Below, piece after piece: positions 43,740 through 52,948 of a stretch of DNA of 64,000 bases. Both the position numbers and the translations under genes were made by a program. Within the stretch, counting starts at the first letter, position 1. Every line of letters starts with the position of its first letter. The DNA comes from CAIQQQ01 sp040399685 (GTDB lineage Bacteria; Pseudomonadota; Alphaproteobacteria; Acetobacterales; Acetobacteraceae), in the NCBI GenBank assembly GCA_040399685.1, contig JBBART010000012.1, positions 62,001-126,000 of the forward strand, given 5' to 3'. Below the pieces are notes generated by a model. It had not been told where the DNA came from and did no database searches. It saw only the letters and a list, made by a program, of their open reading frames with translations.

Positions 43740-44461
43740 TGACGCGTCACGCCATGCTGCTGGCCGCGGGCCTCGGCACCCGCATGCGACCGCTGACGGC
43801 AGAGACGGCCAAGCCGTTGCTGCCGCTGGGCGGGCGCACGTTGCTCGATCACGCGCTGGACCGCCTGCGCGACGCCGGGGTGGCGGACGTGGTGGTGAAC
43901 GTGCATTGGCAGGCAGAGCGGGTGACGGAGCATCTCCGCCAGCGCAAAGGCGGGCCACGCATCAAGATCCGCCCTGAGCATGATCTGCTGGAAACCGGCG
44001 GGGCCGTGCGCGCCGCGTTGGGCGATCTGGGGCCCAACCCGTTCTTCGTGGTCAATGGCGACACGGTCTGGCTCGATGGCCCCACCCCCACGCTGGACCG
44101 CCTCGACGATGCGTGGTCCGACGATGTGGACGTGCTGCTGCTGCTGGCGCGCACGTTCCAGGTGCACGCCGAAGTGGGGCGCGGCGATTTCGCGCTGGAC
44201 CCGCTGGGCGTGGTGCGGCGGCCGGAGGAGCTGGAGATCGTGCCATATGTCTATGCCGGCATTCAGCTCGTTCGCCCGGAGATGCTCCAGGACACGCCGG
44301 CCGGCCCGTTCAGCATGAACCTGATCTGGGACCGCGCCCTCGCCGCCGGCCGCCTGCGCGCGATCGTGCATGACGGATTGTGGTTTCATCTCAGCACGCC
44401 GGAGGACCTGGCCGAGGCCGAGTTCAACCTGCATGCCCGTGCGGTGGGCGAAAGCACATGA
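43736..44461 (+). CDS. murU: Nucleotidyltransferase, MurNAc-1-phosphate uridylyltransferase-like
   Basis: A 241-aa sugar-nucleotidyltransferase. The N-terminal LLAAGLGTRMRPLTAETAKP is the glycine-rich loop and catalytic Lys. NPFFVVNGDTVW provides the metal-binding Asp. Its position between tsaE and addB matches MurU, which makes UDP-MurNAc in peptidoglycan recycling. The kinase AmgK that usually accompanies it is absent here because tsaE overlaps murU directly. The stop overlaps addB by 4 nt. The name rests on context as much as sequence. Confidence 0.82.
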   Translation: MMTRHAMLLAAGLGTRMRPLTAETAKPLLPLGGRTLLDHALDRLRDAGVADVVVNVHWQAERVTEHLRQRKGGPRIKIRPEHDLLETGGAVRAALGDLGPNPFFVVNGDTVWLDGPTPTLDRLDDAWSDDVDVLLLLARTFQVHAEVGRGDFALDPLGVVRRPEELEIVPYVYAGIQLVRPEMLQDTPAGPFSMNLIWDRALAAGRLRAIVHDGLWFHLSTPEDLAEAEFNLHARAVGEST

Positions 44462-47376
44462 ACCTCGCCACCCTGCCCGCCAACGCCGATTTTCTGGAGG
44501 CGGTGGCGCGGCGGTGGCTGGCGCTTGGCATTCCACCCGGCGAAGGGCTGATCCTGCTGCCCACCCGCCGCGCCGCGCGCACGCTGGTGGATGCGTTTTT
44601 GCGTGTATCCGGCGGCGCTGCGATGCTGCTGCCGCGCATCACCGCCCTGGGCGCGCTGGATGAGGCGCCGCTGGCATTGTCCGGCGCGCTGGATTTGCCG
44701 CCTGCGGTCGAGCCCTCCATGCGGCTGGCGGCGTTGACGCGGCTGATCATGGTGCTGCCGGTGGAGGCTGGCGGCGTGGCGCGGGCCGACCAGGCCTGGG
44801 TGCTGGCCCGCGAACTGGCCAATCTGATGGATGAGGCGGAGCGCGCCGAGATCGAGGATTTCCCCGAGGCGCTCGCCAAGGTCGCCGATGGCGCGCTGGC
44901 CCAGCATTGGGACATCACGCTGCGCTTCCTCGACATCGTCACAAGGCAGTGGCCGCTGTGGCTGGAGGCGCAAGGGCTGATCAATCCGCAGGCGCGGGTG
45001 GTGCGGCTGCTGCACGCCCAGACCGAGGCGTGGCGCGACGGGCCGCCCACCACTCCGGTGTGGGTGGCTGGTGCGACCGGCGGCATCAAGGCCGTGGCGT
45101 CGTTGCTGAAAGTTGTGGCGGGTATGCCGCAAGGCATGGTGATTTTGCCGGGGCTGGAAGAAAATCCGCCCCACGCCGTGGAGCCGTCGCATCCGCAGGC
45201 CGGATTGTTGCAATTGCTGTCCGGGATGGGTGCCACGGTCGGCGATGTCGCGCGCTGGTCTGCGCCGGCCTCATCGCCGCAAGGCCGGGTGGAATTGCTG
45301 GACCGCGCGTTGCTGCCCGCCTCGGGCCTTGGCGCATGGCGGCAGAAGACGGGGGCGGAGACTGCCGGTCTGTATCGGCTTGAACCCGCCGACCAGCAGG
45401 AAGAAGCGGTGGCAATCGCGCTGATCCTGCGCGACACGCTGGAGGCTCCCAACGCGCGGGCCGCCTTGGTCACGCCCGATCGCCAGCTTGCCACGCGGGT
45501 GGCCGCCGAGTTGCTGCGCTGGGGCGTGGTGGCCGATGACAGCGCCGGCGAGCCGCTGGCCCAGGCGCCGCCGGCGGTGTTCCTGCGCATCATCGCCGAG
45601 GTGGTGTCCACGGGGTTGGCGCCGGTGGCGTTGCTGGCGCTGTTGAAGCACCCGTTGGCGGCGCTCGGCATGAAACCGGTCGATTGCCGCGTCGCTGCCC
45701 GTCAGTTGGAGATTTTGTGCCTGCGCGGTCCGCGTCCGCAGCCGGGGATCGCCGGATTGCGCATGGCAGCCGAGAAATCGCCCCCGGCCACCGCATTCAT
45801 CGCTCGCGTCGAGACCTGCCTCGAACCGCTGCTGCGCCTGTTCGCCAATGCCGGCCCGCTGGCCCCGGCGGACATGCTGGCCGCCCTGATCGAAACCGGC
45901 GAAGCGTTTGCGGCCACCGACGACACCCCCGGCCCGGCCCGGCTGTGGGCGCATGAGGAAGGCGAGGCGCTGGCCCAAACCCTTGCGACCGCGCTGGGCG
46001 CGCTCTCGCTGCTGCCGGATCAGGACAAGTCGATCCTGCCCGGCTTCTTCGATGCGCTGCTGGAGGGCATTGCCGTCCGCAGCCGTCGCGCCTTGCGGGG
46101 GCGGGAGATTTCGCATGAGCATCCGCGCGTGTTCATCTGGGGCCTGCTGGAAGCCCGGCTGCAAGCGGTGGATGTGGTGGTTCTGGGCGGTCTGGCCGAG
46201 GGAATCTGGCCCCAGGCCACTGACCCCGGCCCCTGGATGAGCCGCCCGATGCGCGCCGCCGCCGGATTGCCGAGCCCCGAGGAAGCCGTGGGCCAGGCCG
46301 CGCATGATTTCGTGATGGCCGCCTGTGCCGCCCCGATGGCCGTGCTGTCCTGCCCGCGTCGGCGCGACGGCGCACCGGCTGTTCCCGCGCGTTGGCTGGC
46401 CCGGATCGACGCGTATCTGGCCGGTCAAGGCACCGCCCTGCCCCGCCATTCCGCCGCCGCCTGGGCGCGCCAGATCGACCAGCCCGCCGGCGCGCCGCGC
46501 CCGGTGAAGCCGCCGACGCCCCGCCCACCGGTGGCGCAGCGTCCGCGCAAGCTGAGCGTGACCGAGATCGAAACCTGGCTGGCCGACCCGTATGCCATCT
46601 ATGCCCGCCACATCCTGCGCTTGCGCAAATTGCGCCCGTTGGAGGAGGCCACCGATGCGTCCGACTACGGCTCTATCGTGCATGACGGGTTTGAGATCTT
46701 CCTGGCCGCCCATGGTGCTGCCTGGACCAGCCAATCGCCCGCCGATCTGCGCGAAGCGATGAACCACGCTTTGGTGAAGGCCGGCTTGCGGCGGGCGCTG
46801 GTGGAATGGTGGGCGCCACGCCTGGCCCGCATCGCCGACTGGGCGTCCGATACCGAGAACGAGCGCCGCGCCGCCTACCCACCGGTCCATATCGGCGCGG
46901 AACTGGCGGGCAAATGGACGCTGACGTTGCCCGGCGGGTTTGAGCTGACGGGGCGTGCGGACCGGATTGAGAAACGGGCGGACGGCACCATCGCCATCAT
47001 CGACTACAAGACCGGCAAGCCGCCAGGGCAGGCGGCGGTGGATACTGGCCTGTCGCCGCAATTGCCGCTTGAAGCGGCGATGGCTTCATCCGGCGGATTC
47101 GGCGATGCGTGGCAGGGATTGGCGGCGGAACTGGCCTATTGGCATGTCAGCGGCGGTTACGAGCCGGGCAAGGCGACGCTGCTCTATGGCAACGACGTCG
47201 CCAAGATCGACACGGCGGCGGTTGAGGCGCGTGACCGGCTGTGGAACCGCGTGGTGGCGTTCGACGATCCGAACACCGCGTATCTGGCGCATCCCCATCC
47301 CGGCTTCCGACCGCGTTTTTCGGATTATGCGCAACTGGCGCGGGTGGCCGAATGGGATTTGGGAGGCGGCGAATGA
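44458..47376 (+). CDS. addB: Double-strand break repair protein AddB
   Basis: The 972-aa AddB subunit of the AddAB helicase-nuclease. The N-terminal half is a degenerate UvrD-like fold (GEGLILLPTRRAARTLVDAF, VWVAGATGGIKAVASLLK). The central part includes VFIWGLLEARLQAVDVVVLG and GLAEGIWPQATDPGPWM. The C-terminal RecB-type nuclease carries TIAIIDYKTGKPPG with the Asp and Lys of the PD-(D/E)XK motif. ATG 44458 overlaps the murU stop, and the addB stop overlaps addA (ATGA), giving strict coupling. Confidence 0.94.
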   Translation: MNLATLPANADFLEAVARRWLALGIPPGEGLILLPTRRAARTLVDAFLRVSGGAAMLLPRITALGALDEAPLALSGALDLPPAVEPSMRLAALTRLIMVLPVEAGGVARADQAWVLARELANLMDEAERAEIEDFPEALAKVADGALAQHWDITLRFLDIVTRQWPLWLEAQGLINPQARVVRLLHAQTEAWRDGPPTTPVWVAGATGGIKAVASLLKVVAGMPQGMVILPGLEENPPHAVEPSHPQAGLLQLLSGMGATVGDVARWSAPASSPQGRVELLDRALLPASGLGAWRQKTGAETAGLYRLEPADQQEEAVAIALILRDTLEAPNARAALVTPDRQLATRVAAELLRWGVVADDSAGEPLAQAPPAVFLRIIAEVVSTGLAPVALLALLKHPLAALGMKPVDCRVAARQLEILCLRGPRPQPGIAGLRMAAEKSPPATAFIARVETCLEPLLRLFANAGPLAPADMLAALIETGEAFAATDDTPGPARLWAHEEGEALAQTLATALGALSLLPDQDKSILPGFFDALLEGIAVRSRRALRGREISHEHPRVFIWGLLEARLQAVDVVVLGGLAEGIWPQATDPGPWMSRPMRAAAGLPSPEEAVGQAAHDFVMAACAAPMAVLSCPRRRDGAPAVPARWLARIDAYLAGQGTALPRHSAAAWARQIDQPAGAPRPVKPPTPRPPVAQRPRKLSVTEIETWLADPYAIYARHILRLRKLRPLEEATDASDYGSIVHDGFEIFLAAHGAAWTSQSPADLREAMNHALVKAGLRRALVEWWAPRLARIADWASDTENERRAAYPPVHIGAELAGKWTLTLPGGFELTGRADRIEKRADGTIAIIDYKTGKPPGQAAVDTGLSPQLPLEAAMASSGGFGDAWQGLAAELAYWHVSGGYEPGKATLLYGNDVAKIDTAAVEARDRLWNRVVAFDDPNTAYLAHPHPGFRPRFSDYAQLARVAEWDLGGGE

Positions 47377-50300
47377 ACGTGATGCAAAGCGCCCGGCAGC
47401 GCGCAAATGCCGCCCAGCTTTGTGCGTCCGATCCCGCCGTGTCGGCGTTTGTGGCGGCCTCCGCAGGCTCAGGCAAGACCAAGCTGCTGACCGACCGCCT
47501 GCTGCGGCTCATGCTGACCGGCGCCGAGCCTGCGCGCATCCAGTGCCTCACCTTCACCAAGGCCGCCGCCGCCGAAATGGCGCTGCGCCTGCAACGCAAG
47601 CTCGGCGCCTGGGTGACGATGGACGATGCGGCGCTGGATGCATCGCTGACCGAGATCGAGATCCCGATCACCGACGACACCCGCGCCACCGCCCGCGCCC
47701 TGTTCGCCCGCGTGCTGGATTTGCCGGGCGGCATGCGGATCGGCACCATCCATGCGTTTTGCCAGTCCCTGCTGCGGCGGTTTCCGCTGGAGGCGCAGCT
47801 TTCACCGCATTTCAATTTGGCGGACGAGCAGGATTCGGCCATCGCCTGGCTGGAAGCACGCGAGACGATGCTGGCCGGTGCCCACACGCCCCAACGCCGT
47901 GCAGCGTTGAGCGCATTGGCATCGCTGTCATCGCTGGAGCATTTCGGCAAGCTGGTGCAGACCTTGCAGCGCGACCGTGGCCGGCTGGAGGATATCGCTG
48001 CCTTGGGCGTGGAGCCAATGCTGGCCAAGCTGCGGCATATTCTGGGCGCCACAAATCCCGGCGACGTTTCGATGCATGTCGACTGGGCCGGGATGGCTGA
48101 TCTAAACAGGTTGTTCGCTGAAATCGCCAGCCGTGGCACGGCCGCCTCGGCCGCCAAGGCGCAACTTTTTCTTGCCTGGATGGCGAAGTCGCCGGCTGTC
48201 CGTGCCGAAAGCTGGGGTGGATGGCGGGACAAGTTCTTTACGGCGGCCGGTGAGAACCGTGCGCCGGGCGGGTTCATCCATCACACCCAGGTGAAGAGTT
48301 TCCCGGATCTTGTGGATCTGACGGCCATCGAACAGGCCCGCATCCGCCACATCGAAGACGGCTGGGCCGCCGCCAAGGTGGCCGAGCTGACAGCCGCGCT
48401 GCTGTCCCTGGCGCTGCCCGTCACGCAGGCCTACGCGCAGACCAAATCCGCCACCGGCAAGCTGGATTACGACGACCTCATCACCCGTACCGCCCGGCTG
48501 CTGCTGAACCCGGGCGCCGCCTGGGTGCTGTACAAACTTGATGGCGGCCTGGATCATCTGTTGTTGGACGAGGTGCAGGACACCGCCCCCGCCCAGTGGG
48601 AGATCGCCGGCAGCCTGACCTCGGAATTCTTCATCGGACAGGGCGCCCAGGCCGAGACCCGCCCAGAAGTGACCCGCACGGTGTTCGCTGTCGGTGATCG
48701 CAAGCAGTCGATCTATGGCTTCCAGGGCGCTGATCCGGACGCGTTCGAGCATTGGCGCGGCGTGCTGTCCAAGCGGGTGCGCGACTCTGGCCGCAAATGG
48801 GAAGACGTCTCACTGGACGTGTCGTTTCGCTCCACCGCCCCGGTGCTGGGGCTGGTGGATGCGGTGTTCGCCCATCCGCTGGCGGCCGATGGCGTGACGG
48901 ACCACGTGCAACTGCTCCACATCGCCGACCGCGCCGAGCATGCCGGGCGGGTGGAACTATGGCCGGTGACTCCGAAGCCGGACCCCAGTTCCGCCGATCC
49001 GTGGTCCACGCCGACGCAGAACCACCAGCAATCCAGCGCCCTGCAACGTCTGGCCGACGCGTTGGCGGAATGGATTGCCGAGCAGATCGAAAGCGGATCG
49101 CATCTGGAAAGCCGCGGCCGTCCTGTCAACGCCGGCGATTTCCTTGTGCTGGTCCGCCGCCGCAACGCCTTCGCCGTGGCGCTGGTGCGGGCGCTGAAAA
49201 TACGGGGCGTGAAGGTGGCGGGTCTGGACCGGATGGTGCTGACCGAACAGCCCGCCGTCGCCGACCTGATGGCGCTGTGCGACACGCTGCTGTTGCCGCA
49301 GGACGAGCTTTCCCTGGCCTGCGTGCTGACCTCGCCCCTCGGCGGGCTGACCGATGACCAGTTGATGACGCTCGCCGCCGGCCGCGTAGGCGGGCTGTGG
49401 CATGCGTTGCAGGCCCGCACCGAGCCGCAGTACGTGGCGGCGGCGCGGTTCATCGAAACCCTGCTCGGCCGCGTCGATCACACGCCGCCGCACGCCTTGT
49501 TGACCGAGGCGCTCGGCCCGCTCGGTGGCCGCGCCCGCCTGCTGGCGCGGCTGGGGCCGGAGGCTGCTGAGCCGATCGATGAATTGCTCGCCGCCAGCCT
49601 GCGCCATGCCCAGACGCATCCCCCTTCCCTGCAAGGCTTCCTGCAATGGCTGCGGCAATCCGCCGCCGAGGTGAAGCGCGAGCCGGAAGGCCCGGCCGGT
49701 GACGGGTTTGACGCAGTGCGCATCATGACGGTGCATGGCGCCAAGGGCCTGCAAGCCCCGGTGGTCATTCTGCCCGACACCACCGGCCTGCCGCCGGATG
49801 ACGACACCATCTTCTGGATGCCTGACCCGGACAGCGGCACCGCCCTGCCGATCTGGACCCCGCGTGACGCGCTTCGCTGCGAGACGGCCCGCAAGCTTCG
49901 GGACGCCGCCAAATCGCGGCAGTCGGCGGAACAGAACCGCCTGCTCTATGTCGCCCTCACCCGCGCCGAGGACCGGCTTCTGGTGTGCGGCTGGGAGATC
50001 AAGAAAGACGTGCCGGAGAGCAGTTGGTATGCCCATGTCCGGCGCGGCTTCCAAACGTTGGAAGTCGAGCCGGACGCATTCAGCGCGGTGGCGGACCCTT
50101 GGGCCGGCGACGCTTATCTGCATGAGAGCGCACAAAGCCGTGATGCCGAGCCGGAACGCCGCCTGGCCCCGCAATCCGTGGAAACCCGCCCCGCCTGGAC
50201 CGGCGCTGCCCCATTCTGGCATGCCGCTCCCCCGCCGATCGAGCCGGTTCTCCCCTCGCCCCTGGCCCCCAGCCGGCCGGAAGGCGCCGGGTTGGGCAGC

Positions 50301-50852
50301 GTGCCGCAAGCAGAATCCCCCCTCGCCGATCGCGATCCGCAAGGCGCCCGCTTCCGGCGCGGCCAGTTGGTGCACACGCTGTTGCAGCATCTGCCAGACC
50401 TGCCGCCCAATGAACGGTTCGACGCCGCCTGCGCCTTCGCCGACCGCCCCGGCCAAGGCATTTCCGACCCTGTGACGCTGGCGGACGAGGTGATGGCGGT
50501 GCTGGATCACCCTGAACTGGCGCCGTTGTTCGGCCGCCAGAGCCGGGCCGAGGTGCCCCTCAGCGGCCTTGTGGCCGGGCAGGTGATCGGCGGCCTGATC
50601 GACCGGCTGGTGGTGTTGCCAGACCGCATTCTGGTGGCCGACTACAAGACCAACCGCGCCCCGCCGGCATCAGCCGCAGCAACCCCGGTGATCTATCTGC
50701 GCCAGATGGCGGCCTACCGTGCCGTGCTCAGCCAGATCTTCCCGGACCGCGATATTCACTGCATGCTGGTGTGGACAACCGGCTGCCGGGTGATGCGGCT
50801 CGAATCCGCCCTGCTTGACGGCCATGCTCCCGTTGCATCTCCCAGAGCTTGA
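47373..50852 (+). CDS. addA: Double-strand break repair helicase AddA
   Basis: The 1159-aa helicase-nuclease subunit that resects DNA ends for RecA loading. UvrD-type motifs are complete: Walker A ASAGSGKT near 29-36, TIHAFCQSLLRRFPLEA, LLLDEVQDTAPAQW (Walker B), GDRKQSIYGFQGADP, RIMTVHGAKGLQAPVVIL and LLYVALTRAEDRLLV. The C-terminal nuclease has RILVADYKTNRAPP. ATG 47373 overlaps the addB stop; the preceding open frame lies inside addB and is not family sequence. Confidence 0.95.
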   Translation: MNVMQSARQRANAAQLCASDPAVSAFVAASAGSGKTKLLTDRLLRLMLTGAEPARIQCLTFTKAAAAEMALRLQRKLGAWVTMDDAALDASLTEIEIPITDDTRATARALFARVLDLPGGMRIGTIHAFCQSLLRRFPLEAQLSPHFNLADEQDSAIAWLEARETMLAGAHTPQRRAALSALASLSSLEHFGKLVQTLQRDRGRLEDIAALGVEPMLAKLRHILGATNPGDVSMHVDWAGMADLNRLFAEIASRGTAASAAKAQLFLAWMAKSPAVRAESWGGWRDKFFTAAGENRAPGGFIHHTQVKSFPDLVDLTAIEQARIRHIEDGWAAAKVAELTAALLSLALPVTQAYAQTKSATGKLDYDDLITRTARLLLNPGAAWVLYKLDGGLDHLLLDEVQDTAPAQWEIAGSLTSEFFIGQGAQAETRPEVTRTVFAVGDRKQSIYGFQGADPDAFEHWRGVLSKRVRDSGRKWEDVSLDVSFRSTAPVLGLVDAVFAHPLAADGVTDHVQLLHIADRAEHAGRVELWPVTPKPDPSSADPWSTPTQNHQQSSALQRLADALAEWIAEQIESGSHLESRGRPVNAGDFLVLVRRRNAFAVALVRALKIRGVKVAGLDRMVLTEQPAVADLMALCDTLLLPQDELSLACVLTSPLGGLTDDQLMTLAAGRVGGLWHALQARTEPQYVAAARFIETLLGRVDHTPPHALLTEALGPLGGRARLLARLGPEAAEPIDELLAASLRHAQTHPPSLQGFLQWLRQSAAEVKREPEGPAGDGFDAVRIMTVHGAKGLQAPVVILPDTTGLPPDDDTIFWMPDPDSGTALPIWTPRDALRCETARKLRDAAKSRQSAEQNRLLYVALTRAEDRLLVCGWEIKKDVPESSWYAHVRRGFQTLEVEPDAFSAVADPWAGDAYLHESAQSRDAEPERRLAPQSVETRPAWTGAAPFWHAAPPPIEPVLPSPLAPSRPEGAGLGSVPQAESPLADRDPQGARFRRGQLVHTLLQHLPDLPPNERFDAACAFADRPGQGISDPVTLADEVMAVLDHPELAPLFGRQSRAEVPLSGLVAGQVIGGLIDRLVVLPDRILVADYKTNRAPPASAAATPVIYLRQMAAYRAVLSQIFPDRDIHCMLVWTTGCRVMRLESALLDGHAPVASPRA

Positions 50853-50913
50853 TCCTGTGGCTGCTGGTGCCACATTCGGACAACGATATCGACTTATGAA
50901 AGGCCTATCTCCG

Positions 50914-51243
50914 ATGAGCGAAAACACCGTCGCCGTGACCGATGCCAGCTTTGCCACCGACGTTCTGGGGGCCAAGGGGCTCGTGCTCGTCGATTTCTGG
51001 GCGGAATGGTGCGGCCCCTGCAAGCAGATCGGCCCGGCGCTGGACGAGATCGGCGCTGAGTTCGCCGGCAAGCTGACCGTGGCCAAGGTCAACATCGACG
51101 ACAATCCTTCGACCCCGAACGCCTATGCCGTCACCGGCATTCCCACGCTGATCCTGTTCCGTGACGGCAAGCCCGTTTCGAAGAAGGTCGGCGCGTCGCC
51201 CAAGAGCGTGTTGAAGCAGTGGGTGGCTGAACAGATCGTCTGA
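50914..51243 (+). CDS. trxA: Thioredoxin
   Basis: A 109-aa cytoplasmic thioredoxin with the active site WCGPC (C33, C36), preceded by VLVDFWAEW and followed by the cis-Pro segment TGIPTLILFRDGK. It reduces disulfides in proteins such as ribonucleotide reductase. ATG 50914 gives the standard length; ATG 50896 is in frame with an odd extension. It follows addA by 61 nt, the usual alphaproteobacterial position, and ends before a hairpin at 51273. Confidence 0.96.
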   Translation: MSENTVAVTDASFATDVLGAKGLVLVDFWAEWCGPCKQIGPALDEIGAEFAGKLTVAKVNIDDNPSTPNAYAVTGIPTLILFRDGKPVSKKVGASPKSVLKQWVAEQIV

Positions 51244-51272
51244 TCTTCAGCCAGCATCGCGTTGCGTCAGAG

Positions 51273-51300
51273 CGGCCGGCACCATGGTGTCGGCCGTTTG
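51273..51300. terminator. Hairpin between convergent trxA and the secreted-protein gene
   Basis: CGGCCGGCACC (51273-51283) pairs with GGTGTCGGCCG (51286-51296), 10 of 11 positions Watson-Crick. It is followed by TTT on the plus strand. The short T-run makes it a moderate terminator, but its place between two convergent stops fits a shared one. Confidence 0.6.
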
Positions 51301-51302
51301 CG

Positions 51303-51614
51303 CTATTTGACAGCTTCGTCGTACATCGGCCGCAACATGCCTTCGGCGGTGCAATTCGATGGGTCCGACCGTATGTCGGCCTCAGCCGCCTTCATGAAGG
51401 TGGCCTTTTCAGAAGCTGTGATCCCGAGCGCCTTTTCCTGCGCTGCAATCGTGGCGTCCAGCTTCTTGCTGTCCGCGGCATTGGTCCATTTGCACACTGT
51501 GGGCGCGAGCTTCATTTCATAGAACATGCCGATCATCTCCTTCTGGGCATGTGCCTGTTGAATGCTGGCCAGGCCGAGCATGATGCACGCAGCGGTTATG
51601 ATCGTCTTTTTCAT
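51303..51614 (-). CDS. Hypothetical exported protein
   Basis: A 103-aa protein with a Sec signal peptide (MKKTIITAACIMLGLASIQQ, cleavage near AHA-QK). The mature part of about 80 residues has two cysteines (TVCKW and SNCTAEG) that could form one disulfide in the periplasm. It is helical and charged (KKLDATIAAQEKALGITASE). No family is recognised. ATG 51614 has AAAGGAC 7 nt upstream; the codon before it is TTG. It stands alone. Confidence 0.7.
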   Translation of the reverse strand: MKKTIITAACIMLGLASIQQAHAQKEMIGMFYEMKLAPTVCKWTNAADSKKLDATIAAQEKALGITASEKATFMKAAEADIRSDPSNCTAEGMLRPMYDEAVK

Positions 51615-51836
51615 CAATAAAGTCCTTTGGGGCGGTATGGCATCGTTCCGTCAGAACGAGCTTGCGCAGTGCGCCGTTAGCAAATCGTTACCAAATTCGC
51701 CGTCAGAGTGGGTGGCTCCGGACATTCTTTGAAAATCAGCATCGCCTGAAGCTGATTTCATGATTCTTTCATCGAGTTTGCCACTTATCGGTGCGACGAC
51801 CCGTGGCGGGTATGCATGGCACCGTAAGGGGTTTCG

Positions 51837-52859
51837 ATGGCTGGCACGATTTTGGCGAATCAGTCCGTGGACGATCTTCACGGCCTCGTATGGGGCTACC
51901 GTTTCACCGAGACCGGGGAGGCGGTGGTGCTGGACGGTGCGGCGGCCATTGAGGCCCTGCGCGCCCGCACAAGCTGGATCTGGCTGCATTTTGATCTTGT
52001 TGACCGGCGTGCCCAGGCCTTCCTGAAAGGCCTGACCGACTTGCCGTCCGAGGCGCTGGATATTTTGACCGGCACGGACGATCGGCCGCAAATGGACAGT
52101 ATCGCCGGCCCGCATGGCAGCGTGATCGCAGGCGTTGCGATGGATTTCGAACGCTCGGAGGGCTTGCCGGACCCGCGCCGGATGGTCGCCTGGCGCTTCT
52201 GCATGCTGCCGCACGCCTTCATTTCGGCCCGTCGCCAGCCGTTGCAGACCATGCAGCAGATGCATTTCAACATCATGGGCGGCAGCCGCTACGACAGCGC
52301 GCTGCATTTGTTCGATGCCATCCTGCATAGCTACATCAGCGCTCTCAGCCGTGTCAGCCGCAGCCTGGCAGAGCAGCTGGACGGGGTGGAGGATGCGATG
52401 CTGGAGGAGCAGGAGATCGGTGATTTCGAGGTTCTGGGCGCCGTTCGCCGCAACGCTACCCGCCTGTCCCGCCAGATGTTGCCGTTGAACGCCATGTTGG
52501 CCCATCTGCTCAGCGAGCGTCCAAACTGGTTCACCGATGCTGCCGCCGAGGATTGCGAGCATGTCGCCCGCCGCGTGACGTCGGTGGCGGCCGACCTCAC
52601 CGCCCTGCAAGAGCGGGCGCGGGCGATGGTGGACGAAGTGGGGTCCCGCCAGACGGAGCAGACCAACCGCCGGCTGATGTTATTGACCGTCGTCTCCGCC
52701 GTGATGCTGCCGCCGACGCTGATCGGCGGCATTTTCGGCATGAACGTGGGTGGGCTGCCATGGCTGGAGAGCAAGATGGGCTTCACCTACACCATGGGGC
52801 TGATGGCGCTGTCCGTGGCGGCGTTGCTGTTCGGGCTGCGGCGGCTGCGTCTCATTTAA
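51837..52859 (+). CDS. zntB: CorA-family divalent cation transporter, ZntB-like
   Basis: A 340-aa inner-membrane protein. A large cytoplasmic N-terminal domain ends in long helices, followed by two C-terminal transmembrane segments (RLMLLTVVSAVMLPPTLIGG and TMGLMALSVAALLFGL). The CorA signature GMN appears in FGMNVGGLPW between them. The GLPW extension is typical of ZntB zinc transporters rather than Mg-type CorA. The start is ATG 51837. Confidence 0.88.
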   Translation: MAGTILANQSVDDLHGLVWGYRFTETGEAVVLDGAAAIEALRARTSWIWLHFDLVDRRAQAFLKGLTDLPSEALDILTGTDDRPQMDSIAGPHGSVIAGVAMDFERSEGLPDPRRMVAWRFCMLPHAFISARRQPLQTMQQMHFNIMGGSRYDSALHLFDAILHSYISALSRVSRSLAEQLDGVEDAMLEEQEIGDFEVLGAVRRNATRLSRQMLPLNAMLAHLLSERPNWFTDAAAEDCEHVARRVTSVAADLTALQERARAMVDEVGSRQTEQTNRRLMLLTVVSAVMLPPTLIGGIFGMNVGGLPWLESKMGFTYTMGLMALSVAALLFGLRRLRLI

Positions 52860-52948
52860 TTTGTCGTCATGCTGCATTGCGAAGTGGACCGCGTGTCATC
52901 GATAATCGTTCGCCCCGGCGAGAGCGGGCGCCATCGTAAGGACCAGAC

